A stretch of 64,000 bases of DNA from contig NZ_FPAC01000005.1 of the NCBI RefSeq assembly GCF_900116105.1, forward strand, positions 1 to 64,000. Reading direction: 5' to 3'. Numbering within the stretch: the first letter of the stretch is position 1; every line of letters begins with the position of its first letter. Shown in pieces: positions 61,745 through 64,000 of this stretch. Under the pieces are notes generated by a model. The model was not told the origin of the DNA. It saw only the letters and a program-made list of their open reading frames with translations, and did no database searches. This DNA is from Paenibacillus sp. 453mf. Its GTDB lineage: Bacteria > Bacillota > Bacilli > Paenibacillales > Paenibacillaceae. Position numbers and translations under genes: made by a program.

Positions 61745-61943
61745 CTTCTCGTTCAGCGCTCACGTAGCCTCCGGGCCGAGATGAAGCACCTTTTTGAACA
61801 TACTCATACGTTTGCCACCATTCAAGGTATCGACACTGCTTAAGATGATACACTCCGTTGAAAATGAAACCGCTTTTTATTCGCATATGCTATATAATAA
61901 AAAGTGACTATATTTCAACTCTATTTGAAGGGAGTTCCTCTAC

Positions 61944-62729
61944 ATGGCCTTTATGCAATGTCACTTTTATTCCGAAGTATTAGGACTGAATACAACGATG
62001 CACGTCATCCTTCCCCAGCAGACTTTCTCTCAGATTGGAGTGGATACGAAGCAGGGACACGGGCCCTATCCGACACTCTATTTGCTGCATGGTCTCTCCG
62101 ATGATGACTCGATCTGGCTGCGCCGGACTTCCATTGAACGCTACGCTTCTGCTATGGGAATCGCGGTGGTTATGCCGAATGGTTACCGCAGCTTCTACAC
62201 CGATATGGCTGAAGGGAGCAAGTATTACACGTACATAACGGAAGAGGTTCCGAAGCTGGCCAGATCCTTCTTCCCGTTGTCTTCCGCACGTGAGGACAAC
62301 TTCGTTGCCGGGCTCTCCATGGGTGGATATGGTGCAATGAAGATTGCGCTGTCCAGACCAGAGGAATATGCTGCGGCAGCAAGTCTCTCCGGTGCTGTCG
62401 ATATGGCGGCCCATTATGACAAGCTTAAAGTTCACGAAGAAGCGCGCAGCGTGGAATTCAAGCGGATATTCGGGGATAAGATTGAGGGCACGGAGAATGA
62501 TCTGCTGCTTCTGCTTAAGGAATGCGATCAGCAGCCAGGTCCTAAGCCTAAGCTGTTCCAATGCTGCGGAACCGAGGACTTTCTCTATGAGGATAATCTC
62601 AGCTTCCGTTCGGCGGCTGAACAAACCCGTCTTGACTTCACCTATACCGAAGGTCCGGGAGAGCATGAGTGGGGATACTGGGATGCACGCATTCAGGATG
62701 TTCTGAACTGGCTTCCTTTGCAAAAATAA
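61944..62729 (+). CDS. Esterase (PF00756 family, tributyrin esterase/EstA-like)
   Basis: 261 aa alpha/beta hydrolase without signal peptide, so cytoplasmic. Oxyanion/entry block [14 protein letters not shown], nucleophile elbow [10 protein letters not shown] (Ser about residue 118), catalytic Asp near [11 protein letters not shown] and His in [11 protein letters not shown]. The family cleaves short acyl or aryl esters and includes S-formylglutathione hydrolases and EstA. Native substrate unknown. AAGGGAG lies nine bases before the ATG. Single-gene transcript. Confidence 0.9.
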   Translation: MAFMQCHFYSEVLGLNTTMHVILPQQTFSQIGVDTKQGHGPYPTLYLLHGLSDDDSIWLRRTSIERYASAMGIAVVMPNGYRSFYTDMAEGSKYYTYITEEVPKLARSFFPLSSAREDNFVAGLSMGGYGAMKIALSRPEEYAAAASLSGAVDMAAHYDKLKVHEEARSVEFKRIFGDKIEGTENDLLLLLKECDQQPGPKPKLFQCCGTEDFLYEDNLSFRSAAEQTRLDFTYTEGPGEHEWGYWDARIQDVLNWLPLQK

Positions 62730-62742
62730 CAGACTGTGTTTA

Positions 62743-62798
62743 AAAAAGGGATTGCCTTGAGGACGGCAGCATTCGCCTCCTCTTGGCAATCCCTTTTT
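62743..62798. terminator. Bidirectional terminator
   Basis: AAAAGGGATTGCC (62745-62756 region) pairs with GGCAATCCCTTTT (62785-62797). Converging esterase and argH both end here. Confidence 0.85.
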
Positions 62799-62864
62799 AT
62801 ATATAAAACGATTACTTACTCAGAAACAAATTCAACTTATCAATAGAGCCAAGTTGTAATTGAT

Positions 62865-64000
62865 TCACTCTGTATGCTCTTTGAGCCAATGTGTCGTCAG
62901 ACCCAGCATCGCTTCGCTCCGGCGAATCGCATCGGCAACTTGGACTGAAGCCGTACCTCCATATACATTACGCGCATTGACGACCGCTTCCGGCTGAAGC
63001 ACTGCATAGATCTGATCATCGAACAGCTCGGAGAACTGCTTGAACTCATCAAGGGATAGATCAAGCAGGTATTTTCCGTTCTGGATACAGTACAGCACCG
63101 TCTTACCGATAACTTCATGCGCCTGGCGGAAAGGCAGGCCTTTGCCTACGAGGAAGTCTGCAATATCGGTCGCATTGGAGAAGTCTTGGTTCACGGCTTC
63201 ACGCATGCGTCCTTTGTTCACCTTCATCGTAGCGATCATTGGCGCAAACAGCTGCAGTGCACCTTCCAGTGTTGCCACGGTATCAAACATGCCTTCCTTG
63301 TCTTCCTGCATGTCTTTGTTGTACGCAAGCGGCAGGGATTTAAGCACGGTGAGCAGACCCATCAGGTTACCGTACACACGTCCTGTCTTCCCGCGGACAA
63401 GCTCCGGCACATCCGGGTTTTTCTTCTGCGGCATAATGCTGCTGCCTGTGCAGAACGCATCGTCCAGCTCAACAAAACTGAACTCCGTACTGCTCCATAG
63501 TACCAGCTCCTCACTCAGACGAGACAGGTGCATCATAATAAGGGAAGCATCGGCCAGGAATTCAACGATAAAATCACGGTCGCTTACCGCATCAAGGCTG
63601 TTCTCATATATGCGATCAAACTGAAGCTGCTCGGCTACAAAATGACGGTCAATCGGAAAGGTTGTGCCTGCCAGTGCGCCTGCGCCCAGGGGAAGCATAT
63701 TAATCCGTTTGTAGCTGTCGATCAGACGCTCCGCATCCCGCTGGAACATGGACACATACGCCATCAAATGGTGGGCGAATAGAATCGGCTGCGCTCTTTG
63801 CAAATGGGTATAGCCCGGAATAATCGTATCCAGATTCTCTTTGGCTTGTCCGATCAACGCTTCCTGCAGGGCATGCAGCATACCGACAATCTCAATAACG
63901 CGAGACCGCAAGTAGAGATGCATGTCTGTCGCTACCTGATCATTCCGGCTGCGTCCCGTGTGAAGCTTGCCGCCCACCGATCCGATCTCCTCAATCAGAT
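62865..64000 (-). CDS. argH: Argininosuccinate lyase (partial; N-terminus beyond the right edge)
   Basis: Last step of arginine synthesis: argininosuccinate to arginine and fumarate. The frame is open through the window edge and carries the C-terminal 378 residues or so of about 470. [17 protein letters not shown], the catalytic-His region [17 protein letters not shown] and the superfamily signature [12 protein letters not shown] are intact. Ends in HWLKEHTE. The first 90 or so residues and the promoter lie outside the window; argG probably lies upstream. Confidence 0.96.
   Translation of the reverse strand, partial: LIEEIGSVGGKLHTGRSRNDQVATDMHLYLRSRVIEIVGMLHALQEALIGQAKENLDTIIPGYTHLQRAQPILFAHHLMAYVSMFQRDAERLIDSYKRINMLPLGAGALAGTTFPIDRHFVAEQLQFDRIYENSLDAVSDRDFIVEFLADASLIMMHLSRLSEELVLWSSTEFSFVELDDAFCTGSSIMPQKKNPDVPELVRGKTGRVYGNLMGLLTVLKSLPLAYNKDMQEDKEGMFDTVATLEGALQLFAPMIATMKVNKGRMREAVNQDFSNATDIADFLVGKGLPFRQAHEVIGKTVLYCIQNGKYLLDLSLDEFKQFSELFDDQIYAVLQPEAVVNARNVYGGTASVQVADAIRRSEAMLGLTTHWLKEHTE

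Larger units (their letters stand above)
61370..61943. other. 574-bp divergent intergenic region (yhbD / esterase)
   Basis: No gene seen. From left to right it holds the MerR-type yhbD promoter, a group of DnaA-box-like sites (61521-61744), a 12-bp perfect inverted repeat around 61714-61747, and an extended -10 (TGC-TATATAAT, 61888-61898) in front of the esterase gene. Confidence 0.6.

Overview
The window looks like a chromosomal segment of a low-to-mid GC, endospore-former-type Firmicute, most probably Paenibacillus. The basis is the 16S rRNA 5' end, the pcrB-pcrA-ligA operon, the uvrB/uvrA ... minJ-ctpB-ftsX-ftsE neighbourhood and a yhbD-bacE-bacF bactofilin operon, all arranged much as in Bacillus/Paenibacillus. 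The genus is inferred from gene content; no database search was possible.

Layout. 1-0.6 kb: 5' end of a 16S rRNA gene (minus strand) with two promoters. 0.7-6.0 kb: ligA, pcrA, pcrB (minus). 6.1-8.8 kb: a small accessory patch with a 118-bp MITE-like element, a lone IS3-type OrfA-like gene, the wreck of a bacteriophytochrome gene, an intact heme oxygenase and a pyrimidine-dimer glycosylase-family gene. 8.9-35.4 kb: a large surface-glycan cluster. Its genes cover an initiating sugar-phosphate transferase, six or more glycosyltransferases, dTDP-L-rhamnose synthesis (rfbB/rfbD at one end, rfbA/rfbC at the other), GDP-D-rhamnose synthesis (manC, gmd, rmd), ABC export (Wzm/Wzt), a coiled-coil methyltransferase, an O-antigen-ligase-like protein and galU. 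Inside it, a UbiA-type prenyltransferase, a divergent PAP2 phosphatase, a GtrA protein and a large GT-C-like membrane protein form a sub-block resembling the mycobacterial lipid-linked pentose pathway. 35.7-42.0 kb: U32 peptidase/RlhA-like protein, a stalk-domain secreted protein overlapping an HtrA-like protease, and a small membrane protein. 42.1-48.9 kb: an ANT(6)-like aminoglycoside adenylyltransferase, uvrA and uvrB, with seven 74-75 bp tandem repeats between the two uvr genes. 49.3-50.9 kb: motA-motB. 51-57.3 kb: minJ-like, ctpB, an M23 murein-hydrolase activator, ftsX and ftsE. 57.5-59.0 kb: a frameshifted VanW-family gene. 59.2-61.4 kb: two bactofilins and their MerR-like neighbour, followed by an intergenic region with a dense group of DnaA-box-like sites. 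61.9-64 kb: an esterase and the 3' part of argH.

How the genes fit together. The glycan cluster can supply UDP-glucose, dTDP-L-rhamnose and GDP-D-rhamnose, start a chain on undecaprenyl phosphate, extend it in the cytoplasm, cap it by methylation, export it through Wzm/Wzt and transfer it with a ligase. This plan matches S-layer glycoprotein glycan clusters of Geobacillus/Aneurinibacillus. The sub-block 14.5-19.6 kb could add a second, lipid-linked pentose decoration outside the membrane.

The most noteworthy items are that putative lipid-pentose module, the DnaA-box cluster at about 61.5-61.75 kb, the uvrB-uvrA tandem repeat array, the decayed phytochrome locus, and the MITE with a 4-bp target duplication.
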